From: Candidatus Hermodarchaeota archaeon
GTDB lineage: Archaea > Asgardarchaeota > Hermodarchaeia > Hermodarchaeales > Hermodarchaeaceae
Direction: 5' to 3'
Assembly (NCBI GenBank): GCA_016840595.1
Contig: JAEOSA010000010.1
Span: 1-21,053 of the forward strand
Length of the DNA stretch: 21,053 bases
The notes beneath the pieces are model-generated. The model was not told where the DNA came from. It made no database searches and was given only the letters and a program-made list of their open reading frames with translations. Shown here one piece after another: positions 7,392 to 15,041 of the stretch (positions are counted from its first letter, which is position 1; each line of letters opens with the position of its first letter). The position numbers and the translations under genes were made by a program.

Positions 7392-7466
7392 TTACATCAG
7401 CTCTAAGAATTGTTTGTAGGATGGTTTGGCAAGATGAAGTTACATAAATCCTTTCGAGTTGCTACT

Positions 7467-8264
7467 CTATTTTGGCTTGCCTACGAGTAGAGGTGTAAGA
7501 TGGATTAGACATTGTCCGATAATGTAAGTCACGGTGATGATGAGACCAGCATAGAGAATTGGAGTGGTTAAACGATTAATGATTAAGATGTAATCAGAGA
7601 TGAAGAAGAGCAAGAGTCCAATGAAGAGTGCCGCACGGAACAAGATGGGATATTCATCGAAGAATTTCGTCAGAGCAAAGCCGATTACTGAGAGAAAGAG
7701 AAGCCCATAACATAAGGCTCCGATGCTGATTTCGAGTTCACTAGGGTTGAACACTGTGACGATAAAGAGTGCTATTCCGAAGATTAAGAAGGCTAGCCAG
7801 ATTATGAGATTCCGAACCACTAGGGTCCGAGTCTTAGAAGTGGTGTCTTTAGAAGATGAATTTGTACTAATAAGCAGGGGTGAGAGGTCTCGCATGGCGA
7901 GTAAATAGAAGACTTGTCCAATCGCGAAGGCAACGGTGCCCAAAATAAGGGGTTCAATGGGTAAGGTGACAAACCCACCAAGGAGAAAATCACCTAATGA
8001 ACCAAAGATCATCGCGATGAATAGGAGAAGCGTATATCGTTGCCAGCGTTCATGCTCATAATAGATTGAGATGATATAGTTGAAGAACGCTAGGAATGTG
8101 ATAAGAAGGGAGACGGTGAGAAAATTCCACTGGAGAAGGGCGTGATCACCCAAGGCATAAATCTCGAAGAGTGCCCTCATACCAAAATAGGCTATGATGA
8201 TGATAAGTAACATGACAAGATACAGTTTTCGAAAGAAAAACAACGCTCTCGATTTACTGGACAT
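7467..8264 (-). CDS. YhhN/TMEM86 family integral membrane protein
   Basis: 265 residues, mostly hydrophobic, with about eight membrane helices. Blocks typical of the YhhN family are seen: GSLGDFLLGG (about 87-96), AIGQVFYLLAMRDLSPLL, LLFFISDYILIINRL and TYIIGQCLIHLTPLL; the conserved Asp residues of the GD and SD motifs are present. Mammalian and some bacterial members are lysoplasmalogenases that cleave vinyl-ether lipids. Whether an archaeal member acts on ether lipids is not known. A soluble stretch of ~20 Ser/Thr/Lys residues (STNSSSKDTTSKTR) splits the helices in the middle. AGAGGT about 11 bases upstream is the likely ribosome site. It ends in TAG, 75 bases before the desulforedoxin-like gene. 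Confidence 0.75.
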   Translation of the reverse strand: MSSKSRALFFFRKLYLVMLLIIIIAYFGMRALFEIYALGDHALLQWNFLTVSLLITFLAFFNYIISIYYEHERWQRYTLLLFIAMIFGSLGDFLLGGFVTLPIEPLILGTVAFAIGQVFYLLAMRDLSPLLISTNSSSKDTTSKTRTLVVRNLIIWLAFLIFGIALFIVTVFNPSELEISIGALCYGLLFLSVIGFALTKFFDEYPILFRAALFIGLLLFFISDYILIINRLTTPILYAGLIITVTYIIGQCLIHLTPLLVGKPK

Positions 8265-8337
8265 TTTAAACGACCTCTTAGTGAGGAAGAAATCATCACA
8301 ATAGAGTTGTTTTTCCTGTAAAAGCTTTCGAAAAAAA

Positions 8338-8583
8338 TTAGATGACGGCAGCTTCTTTTACGGTGGTCAGCCATTGACCTTTATCATTGAAAAGTTTCGC
8401 ACCTTTCCGAAGTAAACCTTGAAGTGGTCTTTGTTTCCCGCAGCGCCGACAAACTTCCATGATGCCTTCAATGGGACCATCGGCTTCATTATTGAGTCGA
8501 GCGTAAAGGGCCGCATAATCATGGCCACGTAATGCACAACTCAATGGCACGTTCACCTTCTGATGAGCCTTACCAATCTTCAC
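8338..8583 (-). CDS. Small hypothetical protein with a CxxC motif
   Basis: 81 residues; I do not recognise a family. It is basic and soluble, with a single CRRCGK motif (about 44-49) plus an isolated cysteine in SCALRGHDY (about 15-23), so a partial metal-binding ribbon completed by the upstream Cys/His is possible. The start has no strong ribosome site; a TATA-like CTTATA lies about 50 bases upstream. The stop is followed on the minus strand by a run of seven Ts. It sits between the nucleoside phosphorylase and the YhhN gene with space on both sides, so it may be its own transcript. Coding status rests on length, composition and the CxxC. Confidence 0.5.
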   Translation of the reverse strand: MKIGKAHQKVNVPLSCALRGHDYAALYARLNNEADGPIEGIMEVCRRCGKQRPLQGLLRKGAKLFNDKGQWLTTVKEAAVI

Positions 8584-8631
8584 ATTTTATCTGATGACCG
8601 TTCAAGAAAGCTGGATGTGAGGGGTTGGGTA

Positions 8632-8650
8632 TAAGGAGTTTACCTCCTTA
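8632..8650 (-). terminator. Perfect 7-bp hairpin after the nucleoside phosphorylase gene
   Basis: TAAGGAG (8632-8638) and CTCCTTA (8644-8650) pair perfectly around a five-base loop. Read on the minus strand it begins 55 bases after the phosphorylase stop and about 50 bases before the small CxxC gene. It contains GGAGGT, but no start codon follows at a ribosome-site distance. Terminator or operator; no long T-run follows, so the role is uncertain. Confidence 0.4.
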
Positions 8651-8705
8651 ACAATGTATTTTTTGGTAATGATTCTTATCAGTATCCCTTCGAAACCTCG
8701 TTCTT

Positions 8706-9473
8706 CTATTTCGATGCGAATAATTCATCGACTGCCGTTACAGCTGCTTCAATTTCTTTGGAAACTGCTTCAACCAGTAAGGGATGCTGCTCACCACTGG
8801 ATTCAGACTCATCGGTTTGTTCGCCCTTCGGGTCGGAATGAAGATTTCCATCACAAGCAAGTATAGACCCAGCTTGGAAACCCTTAGTTTGAGCAAAGAC
8901 AAACAATAGTGAAGATTCCATTTCCACACATTGCACTTGAGCCCGAGTCCAACGATCCAGAATGTTTCCTTCGCGCTGGTCATAGTAGATATCAGTAGAC
9001 CATACAATTCCGGCATGAATACGATCTGGTGGAAGTAAATCCTTTAGTGCCGTAAGCAGTGCAGAATAAATTTCAGGTGTTGCAACGGCAGGATATGCTA
9101 AAGGAGCATAATTCGAACTAGTGAGGTCATCACGAACGGCACCGGTGGCAACCACGACATCACCCGTTTTCACGTTCGGGTTGACACCCCCACATGATCC
9201 AATTCGGATGAATACTTCAGCACCAAGTTTAGCTAGTTCTTCGATTACAATCCCTGTTGAGGGTGTACCCATCCCGGAGGTAGCGATGGTTACCTCAACT
9301 CCTTTTGGTGTAAACGCTCGATAAGAGCGTAGTCCTCTATAATATGCAAGTTCTTCGGCATCTTTCATTTTTGCAGCGATTTTGGGAATGCGATCCGGAT
9401 TTCCAGCTATGAACACGATTTTTCCCACATCACCTTCGCCTAAGCGTATATGTGGTTGAATCCGTTTTTTCAA
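8706..9473 (-). CDS. Nucleoside phosphorylase (PNP/UDP family, uridine phosphorylase-like)
   Basis: 255 residues of the PNP_UDP_1 fold. It cleaves a nucleoside with phosphate to the free base and ribose-1-phosphate in salvage. Visible blocks: IAGNPDRIPKIA (about 23-34, phosphate site), GLRSYRAFTPKGVEVTIATSGMG, PSTGIVIEELAKLGAEVFIRIGSCGG, GDVVVATGAVRDD, then CVEMESSLLFVFAQTKG near residue 183, the conserved ribose-binding Met-Glu motif. The overall pattern is closer to uridine phosphorylase than to MTA phosphorylase, but base preference cannot be fixed by eye. The start codon is TTG (9473): no ATG or GTG lies in frame before the upstream stop at 9530, and GGTGATG sits seven bases or so before it. 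It lies 50 bases after the thioesterase gene and is likely in one transcript with it. Confidence 0.9.
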   Translation of the reverse strand: MKKRIQPHIRLGEGDVGKIVFIAGNPDRIPKIAAKMKDAEELAYYRGLRSYRAFTPKGVEVTIATSGMGTPSTGIVIEELAKLGAEVFIRIGSCGGVNPNVKTGDVVVATGAVRDDLTSSNYAPLAYPAVATPEIYSALLTALKDLLPPDRIHAGIVWSTDIYYDQREGNILDRWTRAQVQCVEMESSLLFVFAQTKGFQAGSILACDGNLHSDPKGEQTDESESSGEQHPLLVEAVSKEIEAAVTAVDELFASK

Positions 9474-9523
9474 AGGCGCATCACCAACTTTACTTTGGCA
9501 ACGGTGTTCCTCATTAAGCTTTG

Positions 9524-9976
9524 CTACTTAACACGGACAGCCACGACTTCACCTGTCACGCATTCTACTCCTTCTGAATAAAGCGAGCAGGTGACGGTGA
9601 CCTTCCTCTCCTTCATTTCTTTAACACGTGCTCGTAGAGTAACGGGCTTGTCGACTGAGGTAGGTTTTAGATATTTTACAAAAAGCGATCCTGTCACGTA
9701 TCCTTTCACTGTTTCAGAGCTGAGTTCGCGACCTTCTGCTTTATTTGCGGCTGCGTTTGCAGTGTTTGTGCTGTGACAGTCAATTAGTGAAGCGATGATT
9801 CCTCCATTGAGGGCACCGGGGAATGCAAGATGATAGGGTTGGGGGTGCCAGGTCGCGACGGTTTCATCACCGTCCCAATAACTTTTGATTTGGAGACCGT
9901 GTTTGTTGTTTCGTCCACAGCCCCAACACATTGTTCCATATTCGGTCCATTGATCCTGGATTGCTTTTTTGCTCAT
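9524..9976 (-). CDS. Hotdog-fold acyl-CoA thioesterase (PaaI-like)
   Basis: 150 residues from ATG 9976; a GTG three codons upstream is possible but the ATG has GGTG seven bases before it. The N-terminal CWGCGRNNKHGLQI motif and the core PGALNGGIIASLIDCHS belong to PaaI-type hotdog thioesterases, followed by SLFVKYLKPTSVDKPVTLRARV, the long central strand pair. Family members usually have HGG at the helix start; here it is NGG, with Asp and His a few residues later. It probably hydrolyses an acyl- or aryl-CoA; the substrate is not predictable. It lies between fpg and the phosphorylase on the same strand. Confidence 0.85.
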   Translation of the reverse strand: MSKKAIQDQWTEYGTMCWGCGRNNKHGLQIKSYWDGDETVATWHPQPYHLAFPGALNGGIIASLIDCHSTNTANAAANKAEGRELSSETVKGYVTGSLFVKYLKPTSVDKPVTLRARVKEMKERKVTVTCSLYSEGVECVTGEVVAVRVK

Positions 9977-10036
9977 GCAAAACACCAGTCAGTAAGTGGG
10001 GGCTATCGGGTCTGAAAACCTTATCGCCAATGCAAA

Positions 10037-10861
10037 CTATTTCTGGCACTTTGAGCAGATGTAACTGGTGGTACTGCCGACACGAAGTTCTTCAACTAGG
10101 GTTTGACAGGTTGGACATGGTTTTTCTGTTCGATAGGCGATTTGCGGCCATCCAGGTTTTTTCCCCCACTGTCCACGAGTGCCCCAGACATCTTGTTCCC
10201 CTGGACCTGGACCCCATCGAATTCCTTCCCGTAATACATATTGAATCGCATAATGCAATTTCTTAATGTCATCTGCATTGAGCGTATTCGTTTTTCGATT
10301 GGGATGTAATTTTGCATGCCAGAGGATATCTTGCACGTAGACATTTCCGATTCCAGCAATGAACCGTTGGTCTAACAGATAACTTTTGATTCGTCCTCGC
10401 TTGCCCTCCAACATCGATGCTAGCTTATTCACTGTGAAATCGTCACTAAGAGGTTCCTCGCCAAGAATACCAACTTGCGGATGGTCTTGCACTTTTCCGG
10501 GTTTAATGAGATGAATGTGACCAAACCACCAAAAATGCACCCATAATTGGTCACCCTCGTTGAAATAAAAGACCACTCGTTCACGGTTTGGGTCTGGTGT
10601 TTCAACTGTCCAATGAATTCGAAGTTTACCACCCATTCCTAAATTGAATGCCAGCGTCCAGTCATTATCTAATCCACTTAACAACCATTTTCCTCGTTGT
10701 TGAAAGTGTTGGAAGATACGACCTTGAACGTTTTTCTTGAATGTAGGAATTGTACTATTGAGCACCTTAGGTTGGTTGACTTGAACTTGGTGGATCGTTT
10801 TTCCTACTAGCGCTTGATTCATACTTTCAGCTAGCAATACGATATCGGGTAATTCGGGCAA
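10037..10861 (-). CDS. mutM: Formamidopyrimidine-DNA glycosylase (Fpg/MutM), TTG start
   Basis: 274 residues. This base-excision enzyme removes oxidised purines, using its N-terminal proline as nucleophile. The mature N-terminus must be PELPD; the codon before it is TTG (10861-10859), preceded by GAGGAAGG seven bases away. An ATG eleven codons upstream would bury the proline and cannot give an active enzyme, so TTG is the start. Other hallmarks: the lysine in QRGKWLL, NLGMGGKL, the helix-two-turn-helix IKSYLLDQRFIAGIGNVYVQD, and a C-terminal zinc finger CPTC-x16-CSKC. Fpg is mainly bacterial, so acquisition by an archaeon is likely, though base composition here matches its neighbours. It heads a same-strand run with the thioesterase and phosphorylase. 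Confidence 0.95.
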   Translation of the reverse strand: MPELPDIVLLAESMNQALVGKTIHQVQVNQPKVLNSTIPTFKKNVQGRIFQHFQQRGKWLLSGLDNDWTLAFNLGMGGKLRIHWTVETPDPNRERVVFYFNEGDQLWVHFWWFGHIHLIKPGKVQDHPQVGILGEEPLSDDFTVNKLASMLEGKRGRIKSYLLDQRFIAGIGNVYVQDILWHAKLHPNRKTNTLNADDIKKLHYAIQYVLREGIRWGPGPGEQDVWGTRGQWGKKPGWPQIAYRTEKPCPTCQTLVEELRVGSTTSYICSKCQK

Positions 10862-10868
10862 TCGTATT

Positions 10869-10876
10869 CCTTCCTC
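10869..10876 (-). promoter_or_regulatory. Ribosome binding site deciding the fpg start
   Basis: GAGGAAGG on the minus strand lies seven bases before the TTG at 10861. It supports TTG rather than the upstream ATG at 10894. Confidence 0.75.
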
Positions 10877-10937
10877 AATTGGATGTGAAACCACTAGATT
10901 CTGTAGAAGAAAAAGATACGGGTTCTAAGGAAAAGGG

Positions 10938-11026
10938 GGGCGGAGACAAGAAGAATCGCCAACAGCTGGGTGGCATGTGATCCCGCCAATGCGACCATCC
11001 TACAAGGCTTCTCTGCATCTCCGCCC
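10938..11026. other. GC-rich nested inverted repeats in the fpg/hydrolase gap
   Basis: The 10862-11108 gap holds no credible gene. It contains a 9-bp perfect inverted repeat (GGGCGGAGA 10938-10946, TCTCCGCCC 11018-11026) with three shorter complementary pairs nested inside in the right order: AGAAG 10949-10953 with CTTCT 11008-11012, TCGC 10956-10959 with GCGA 10991-10994, GGTGG 10969-10973 with CCGCC 10982-10986. Together they could form one long irregular hairpin of about 89 bases. It has no tRNA T-loop and I match it to no known RNA. A single 9-bp repeat can arise by chance in a window this long; the nesting and GC richness are what make it notable. Confidence 0.3.
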
Positions 11027-11108
11027 GGTCTTGAGAAGCAGTGGAATTATGATTCCTAGCTTATTATGGGTTATGATTTCGGCAACCACAATTTCGAAAA
11101 AATCTGAG

Positions 11109-11864
11109 CTACTGACTGAGAAAAGCATCAATCGCCTGATTGAGTTTTTCAGGTTGTTCTAACATCACCATGTGGCCTGCATGTTCAATAATTGTCAATT
11201 CAGCATTCAAAAGATGGTCTGTCAAGTACTGTGACCATTTCACGGGAGTGAGCTTATCCTCATCTCCCACAACAACCAATGAAGGAAGTTTGATTTCACC
11301 TAACCGGTCTCGGACATCGAAATTATTACACGCCACAAAGTCGGTGTACCCCACTTCTTGGGGACACTGTAAACACTCTTCTTTACTGCGTTCCACCAAT
11401 GCTGGATCTGCACCCTTTGCAAAAGCCATCTGGCCTGTAGCGAGCTCAATCCCTGATCGATAATCTATCCGTAATCCCTCAAGAATCGCCGGAAGCACAC
11501 CAAGCTTTGCACCCGTACCCACCAACACCAAACCTCCTAGCAGAGAAGCATGATCTAAAGCAAGCTGAAGCGCAATGGCACCACCCAATGAATGCCCCAT
11601 AACAAATACTCCTTTTTGATCTACCTCTTGAATTAGTTGCGCAACAACCCCTGCGAACCGTTGAACTGTAATATCTCCCTCGAATGGCTCGGATTGTCCA
11701 TGACCTGGAAGGTCTAAGAAGAGCAAACCATACTTTTTGGCAAGAACCAGCTGCCTATCCCAGACTCGATGTGTGGACATTGATCCATGAATCATGAGGA
11801 TAGGTGTTCCGTGACCTTGGATATCGTAAAAAAGCTGTTTTCCGTTAATGATGTGAAACGGCAT
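11109..11864 (-). CDS. Alpha/beta-hydrolase fold protein
   Basis: 251 residues from ATG 11864. The fold and catalytic triad are complete: oxyanion-hole HGSMSTHRVWD (26-36), nucleophile elbow GHSLGG (Ser92), acid GDEDKLTP (Asp203) and His231 in EHAGHMVMLEQP. DLPGHGQSEP is the usual lipase/esterase-type block before the elbow. The substrate cannot be told from sequence. An in-frame ATG 22 codons upstream would add an unrelated hydrophobic leader; the chosen ATG begins MPFHIINGKQLFYD, as relatives do, and has a TATA-like CTTAAATAC about 30 bases upstream, fitting a leaderless transcript. Same strand as fpg but separated by about 250 bases. Confidence 0.9.
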   Translation of the reverse strand: MPFHIINGKQLFYDIQGHGTPILMIHGSMSTHRVWDRQLVLAKKYGLLFLDLPGHGQSEPFEGDITVQRFAGVVAQLIQEVDQKGVFVMGHSLGGAIALQLALDHASLLGGLVLVGTGAKLGVLPAILEGLRIDYRSGIELATGQMAFAKGADPALVERSKEECLQCPQEVGYTDFVACNNFDVRDRLGEIKLPSLVVVGDEDKLTPVKWSQYLTDHLLNAELTIIEHAGHMVMLEQPEKLNQAIDAFLSQ

Positions 11865-11889
11865 AGTCAGAATTGGTTGAAGTGTGTTG

Positions 11890-11898
11890 TATTTAAGT
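11890..11898 (-). promoter_or_regulatory. Archaeal TATA box of the alpha/beta-hydrolase gene
   Basis: CTTAAATAC on the minus strand, centred about 30 bases before ATG 11864, within a strongly AT-rich stretch (11880-11950). The spacing implies transcription starting at or just before the ATG. Confidence 0.5.
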
Positions 11899-11987
11899 TC
11901 ACCTACTATAATAAATAAAAATTTACACAAAAATATATATAATATTTTTACACCTACCTCACTTCCAACTCACGAGTCCTTAATTCA

Positions 11988-12005
11988 CCAGAGTACGGGC
12001 TCTGG
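11988..12005 (-). terminator. Hairpin after the ABC-2 exporter operon
   Basis: CCAGAG (11988-11993) and CTCTGG (12000-12005) pair around a six-base loop, 15 bases beyond the stop of the last exporter gene on the minus strand. A long T-rich tract follows further on (about 11950-11900). It probably marks the end of the operon. Confidence 0.45.
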
Positions 12006-12019
12006 TTCTGGATCTATCT

Positions 12020-12844
12020 TTAGCCACCTGCGCCTTCATACCGTCGACGGCCAAAATACCACAAAAGACGAGAAAACAGATACAGAACGACGAACCAAAA
12101 AACCCCTAATAAAGCCATAGGTAGCAGCTGTTCAGGAAGATAGTAGCCTTGAAGGATCAGGGTCGGCACATAGTACAAATACTGGAAGGGAAGCAAACCC
12201 AAGATTATCTGCACGAGGGGCGGAAAGTAAGTTAGAGGAATTAGGGCACCTCCCGCGATAGACATGGTGAGACTTAGAAGGTGCCGGAGCCACCATTGGG
12301 AACTCATCCAAAAAGCCGCTAATGCAATGGTAAAGACTAACAGAAAGGCAATGAAGAAAGCCAAGTAGAAGAAACCAATGAAGAGTAGCAAATTGGTGGT
12401 TGTCGGGATATTCAGTGGAAGTAGGATCAAGGCTAGCATATAGGTAAGTGCACCAAAAGCCAAGTACACCAATGTTCGGGGTAATTCGGCGAAGACTTTG
12501 AATCCTGCGTAATCAATAGGTCGGGCAAGATAGGAGATGAGGGGTCCACGGACGATGTCCTTTTCGATTTCCATGCTGAGACGAAATAGAGGGATGGCAG
12601 AAATCAAGATGACAGAGATGAAGAGATAACTCATCAGTTCGGGAAACGAAAAGCCACCAATGACTGTGGTCCCGTCGAATAGCCACGCCTGGGTATAGAT
12701 GATTGAATAGATGATGTAGAGGGCAAGTAATTTCGCAGGGAAATAGACGAAGGATGTTAGAAATTCTATTGTGTACTGACGCATGTTTCGAAACGAAATT
12801 TGTGATACGCCGAAATAACTGCGAAGCCGTGATCTTTCTGTCAC
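12020..12844 (-). CDS. ABC-2 exporter permease, DUF990-type, subunit 2
   Basis: 274 residues, about six membrane helices. It belongs with the ABC-2 permeases once called DUF990: the cytoplasmic loop RLSMEIEKDIVRGPLISYLARPIDYAGFKV (about 88-117) with a charged amphipathic helix, and the later block GGALIPLTYFPPLVQIILGLLPFQYLYYVP (about 205-234) are typical. The start is GTG (12844), five bases after the stop of the upstream permease, with its GGAGG ribosome site inside the end of that gene, so the two are translationally coupled. With the ATPase it forms an efflux pump of unknown substrate. Confidence 0.87.
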   Translation of the reverse strand: MTERSRLRSYFGVSQISFRNMRQYTIEFLTSFVYFPAKLLALYIIYSIIYTQAWLFDGTTVIGGFSFPELMSYLFISVILISAIPLFRLSMEIEKDIVRGPLISYLARPIDYAGFKVFAELPRTLVYLAFGALTYMLALILLPLNIPTTTNLLLFIGFFYLAFFIAFLLVFTIALAAFWMSSQWWLRHLLSLTMSIAGGALIPLTYFPPLVQIILGLLPFQYLYYVPTLILQGYYLPEQLLPMALLGVFWFVVLYLFSRLLWYFGRRRYEGAGG

Positions 12845-12848
12845 GTCT

Positions 12849-13679
12849 TTAGCCTCCTACGGGTTGATAGCGTTTGAGCCCACGTGCCCACAAGAATCGA
12901 AAAACCACAATCCAGAGGAGAGCTAGCCCTCCGGCTATTCCTAAGTAGAATAGGCTAGACTGGAGGGGAAGGTAACCTAGAATAATCATGGTTGGAGCTG
13001 TGGAGATGAAGATCACTGGGAACACGAATGTGAGGAAGTATTGGACTCCAAAGGGCATTATGTCGATTGGCATTCGAGCAAAGTTCATTTCCACGGCATC
13101 GGAGACCTCAAGTAATCCCTCATTGCGGCCAATCCAAAAGGCTAGACAACATAGGCACGCCCATAGAATGTAGAGTGCTGCTTGCCCTAAGAAGAGGGCT
13201 AGTGCACCTAGTAGAACATTAACGGGGACTATGACTAGCCCAAAGGTCCAAGCCGAGAGCCACAACATCACAATGCCAACAGCGACCTGCAGTAGGCCTC
13301 CAGCCCAGAATTGTTGGGCAATCATTTGAAATATTGAACTCGCTGGTCGAACACGAAACTGCTCTAATCCAAGTTCTGTAATGTGCCAATGAATCTCCCA
13401 GACACCCATCCAGAAAAATGCACCAAAGCCCCACGCGGTTTCAGTGACACCCATGAGGAAGGTAAGTTCAGCGCGTCCCCATGTCGCCCATCCGAATCCT
13501 GTGAGTACCGGCATCTGGTAGGTGATGACGTTCCAGAAGAAGACGTACATAGAAATGCCCACGATGGACGTGGCGAAAGCACCCCAGAGTTGGATTTTGT
13601 CCTCGGAGATGCGAAGTAAAGATAGGCGAATGTAGCCGGGAAGGAGGCGGAGTTGACGCAGGAAATTACTCGTTGCCAT
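12849..13679 (-). CDS. ABC-2 exporter permease, DUF990-type, subunit 1
   Basis: 276 residues, about six membrane helices, similar in size and layout to the next permease, so a heterodimer is likely. Diagnostic segments: ELTFLMGVTETAWGFG, LGLEQFRVRPASSIFQMIAQQ in the cytoplasmic loop and MPIDIMPFGVQYFLTFVFPVIFIS towards the C-terminus. The ATG directly follows the TAA of the ATPase gene (stop and start touch) and GGAGG lies about 10 bases upstream. It exports an unidentified substrate using the adjacent ATPase. Confidence 0.87.
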   Translation of the reverse strand: MATSNFLRQLRLLPGYIRLSLLRISEDKIQLWGAFATSIVGISMYVFFWNVITYQMPVLTGFGWATWGRAELTFLMGVTETAWGFGAFFWMGVWEIHWHITELGLEQFRVRPASSIFQMIAQQFWAGGLLQVAVGIVMLWLSAWTFGLVIVPVNVLLGALALFLGQAALYILWACLCCLAFWIGRNEGLLEVSDAVEMNFARMPIDIMPFGVQYFLTFVFPVIFISTAPTMIILGYLPLQSSLFYLGIAGGLALLWIVVFRFLWARGLKRYQPVGG

Positions 13680-14729
13680 TTAGGTTGCCTCCAGTTGTAG
13701 ATTGTTTGCTTTTACTTCATCGCCGAAAATTTCACGAATGATATCTTCGAGATTGGGTTCTGTTACTTGGATATCATCAACTACGAGAAGTGCCATGATG
13801 TCTTTGAGTAGATCTCCTACGGGGAGCTGGTCTTGATCAATTCGTAAATCTGCTTGACCATTTTGCGTGGTAAGGTCGAGAACGCCCTGTTGTTCTCTCA
13901 AAAGGGTTTGCCAACGAGTCTCGATGACTTTCTTGTAGATGATGCGAATTTTGCGTTCGTTACTCCATCGGCGTTTGAGTTGACGTTTCGGTCCGTCGAA
14001 TTTGATCTTGCCTTCAGATATGAGGATGATGCGGTCTGTCAGTTCTTCAACATCACGCATACTATGACTGCAGAGGAATACTGTGACGCTTTCTTCTCGA
14101 TTGACGCGACGAATGAAATCTCGAATCTTTTTCTTTGCAACGACATCAAGACCTACAGTGGGTTCGTCAAGGAATATGACATCAGGCTGATGCAACAGGG
14201 CAGCTACGATTTCACACCGCATTCTTTCTCCTAACGAAAGACGGCGAGGAGCTGTTGGAAGATGTTTTTCGACATCCAAGATTTCTGTGAATTCATTCAG
14301 CCGCTCATCGAAGATTGGTTTAGGTACATTGTACATCTTTTGATAGAGTTTCAGGCTCTCTCTGACAGGCACATGGGTCCAAAGGAGGCTTCGCTGACCA
14401 AACACCACTCCATATCGCATAGCACAGTCTATCCGGTTGTGATAGGGGTCCTGATCAAACAGCCGAACTTGACCTGAAGTTGGATGAAGGATACCACTGA
14501 GCAATTTCACGGTGGTAGATTTCCCTGCACCATTGGGCCCAAGCATTGCAACACATTCACCGGGATAAATTTTGAAGCTAACACCATCTAGGGCACGAAT
14601 GGTCTGCTTTTCCCGTTTAAGGAACCCGATGAATCGTCGGTGGGCACCTTTCCGGGGTTTGACAAGTGGTTTTGTGTAAATTCGAACGACGTTGTTGATT
14701 TCTGCGATTGGTTCTTGATTTAGGGGCAT
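13680..14729 (-). CDS. ABC exporter ATPase partnered with DUF990 permeases
   Basis: 349 residues from ATG 14729. Walker A GPNGAGKST (64-72), the Q-loop in GVVFGQRSLLW, signature LSLGERMR (the LSLG(Q/E)RMR form typical of this transporter group rather than LSGGQ), Walker B VIFLDEPTVGLD and the switch histidine in CSHSM are all present. About 100 residues after the ATPase domain form a regulatory or coupling tail ending VTEPNLEDIIREIFGDE. A GTG 12 codons upstream keeps the frame open, but the TATA-like box at 14771-14780 would start transcription near 14750, after that GTG, and the ATG has GGAGG seven bases before it. First gene of the exporter operon. Confidence 0.93.
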   Translation of the reverse strand: MPLNQEPIAEINNVVRIYTKPLVKPRKGAHRRFIGFLKREKQTIRALDGVSFKIYPGECVAMLGPNGAGKSTTVKLLSGILHPTSGQVRLFDQDPYHNRIDCAMRYGVVFGQRSLLWTHVPVRESLKLYQKMYNVPKPIFDERLNEFTEILDVEKHLPTAPRRLSLGERMRCEIVAALLHQPDVIFLDEPTVGLDVVAKKKIRDFIRRVNREESVTVFLCSHSMRDVEELTDRIILISEGKIKFDGPKRQLKRRWSNERKIRIIYKKVIETRWQTLLREQQGVLDLTTQNGQADLRIDQDQLPVGDLLKDIMALLVVDDIQVTEPNLEDIIREIFGDEVKANNLQLEAT

Positions 14730-14736
14730 GGCTACG

Positions 14737-14741
14737 CCTCC
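14737..14741 (-). promoter_or_regulatory. Ribosome binding site deciding the exporter ATPase start
   Basis: GGAGG on the minus strand, seven bases before ATG 14729; supports this start over the GTG at 14765. Confidence 0.7.
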
Positions 14742-14765
14742 GTTGTTTTGGGTGAGGCTAGCCAC

Positions 14766-15010
14766 CTTTACTTTAAATATATTTCTATAAGTTTCATATA
14801 TTAATTAATATAATGTGGACTACCCCAATCGTCTACGGATGCGACGACCCTTCCCTTCTTATCCATCATAATCTCCAACAAACAATGGATCCTGAAAAAC
14901 TACTTCTGCTAAACGTAGTATCCACACTTTAGCAGCACAGGCCAGCTAACTCTGAATAATCAGTTCCATAGCTTCACGCCTCAACCCCGGGATAATTCCC
15001 ATCAATTAAA
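14766..15010. other. AT-rich intergenic region with exporter promoter
   Basis: TTTAAATAT on the minus strand (14771-14780) is the likely TATA box of the exporter operon, giving a ~20-base leader. The next ~40 bases are almost pure A/T. A plus-strand 39-codon frame (14813-14932, starting MWTTPIVYGC) has a TATA-like TCTATAAG 26 bases upstream, but nothing else supports it as a gene. No other feature seen. Confidence 0.45.
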
Positions 15011-15030
15011 AATATTCCTATCGGAATATT
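15011..15030 (-). terminator. Hairpin-plus-T terminator of the GNAT gene
   Basis: AATATTCC (15011-15018) and GGAATATT (15023-15030) form a perfect 8-bp stem with a four-base loop. On the minus strand it starts 11 bases after the GNAT stop and runs directly into TTTTTAATT, the classic shape of an intrinsic terminator. Confidence 0.7.
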
Positions 15031-15041
15031 CCTGCAGGCGT

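Noticed and set aside
10938..11026. Considered a tRNA or tRNA-Sec because of the long terminal stem of about 90 bases.
   Set aside because: No T-loop GTTCRANYC sequence, no D-arm and no anticodon stem in the right place.
11140..11463. 107-codon plus-strand frame.
   Set aside because: Antisense shadow of the alpha/beta-hydrolase.
13854..14234. 126-codon plus-strand frame inside the exporter ATPase region.
   Set aside because: It is antisense to the well-conserved ATPase domain and has no family features.
14813..14932. 39-codon plus-strand frame with a TATA-like run 26 bases upstream in the exporter/GNAT gap.
   Set aside because: Short, no recognisable motif, no ribosome site, and AT-rich DNA produces TATA-like runs by chance; kept only as a note.
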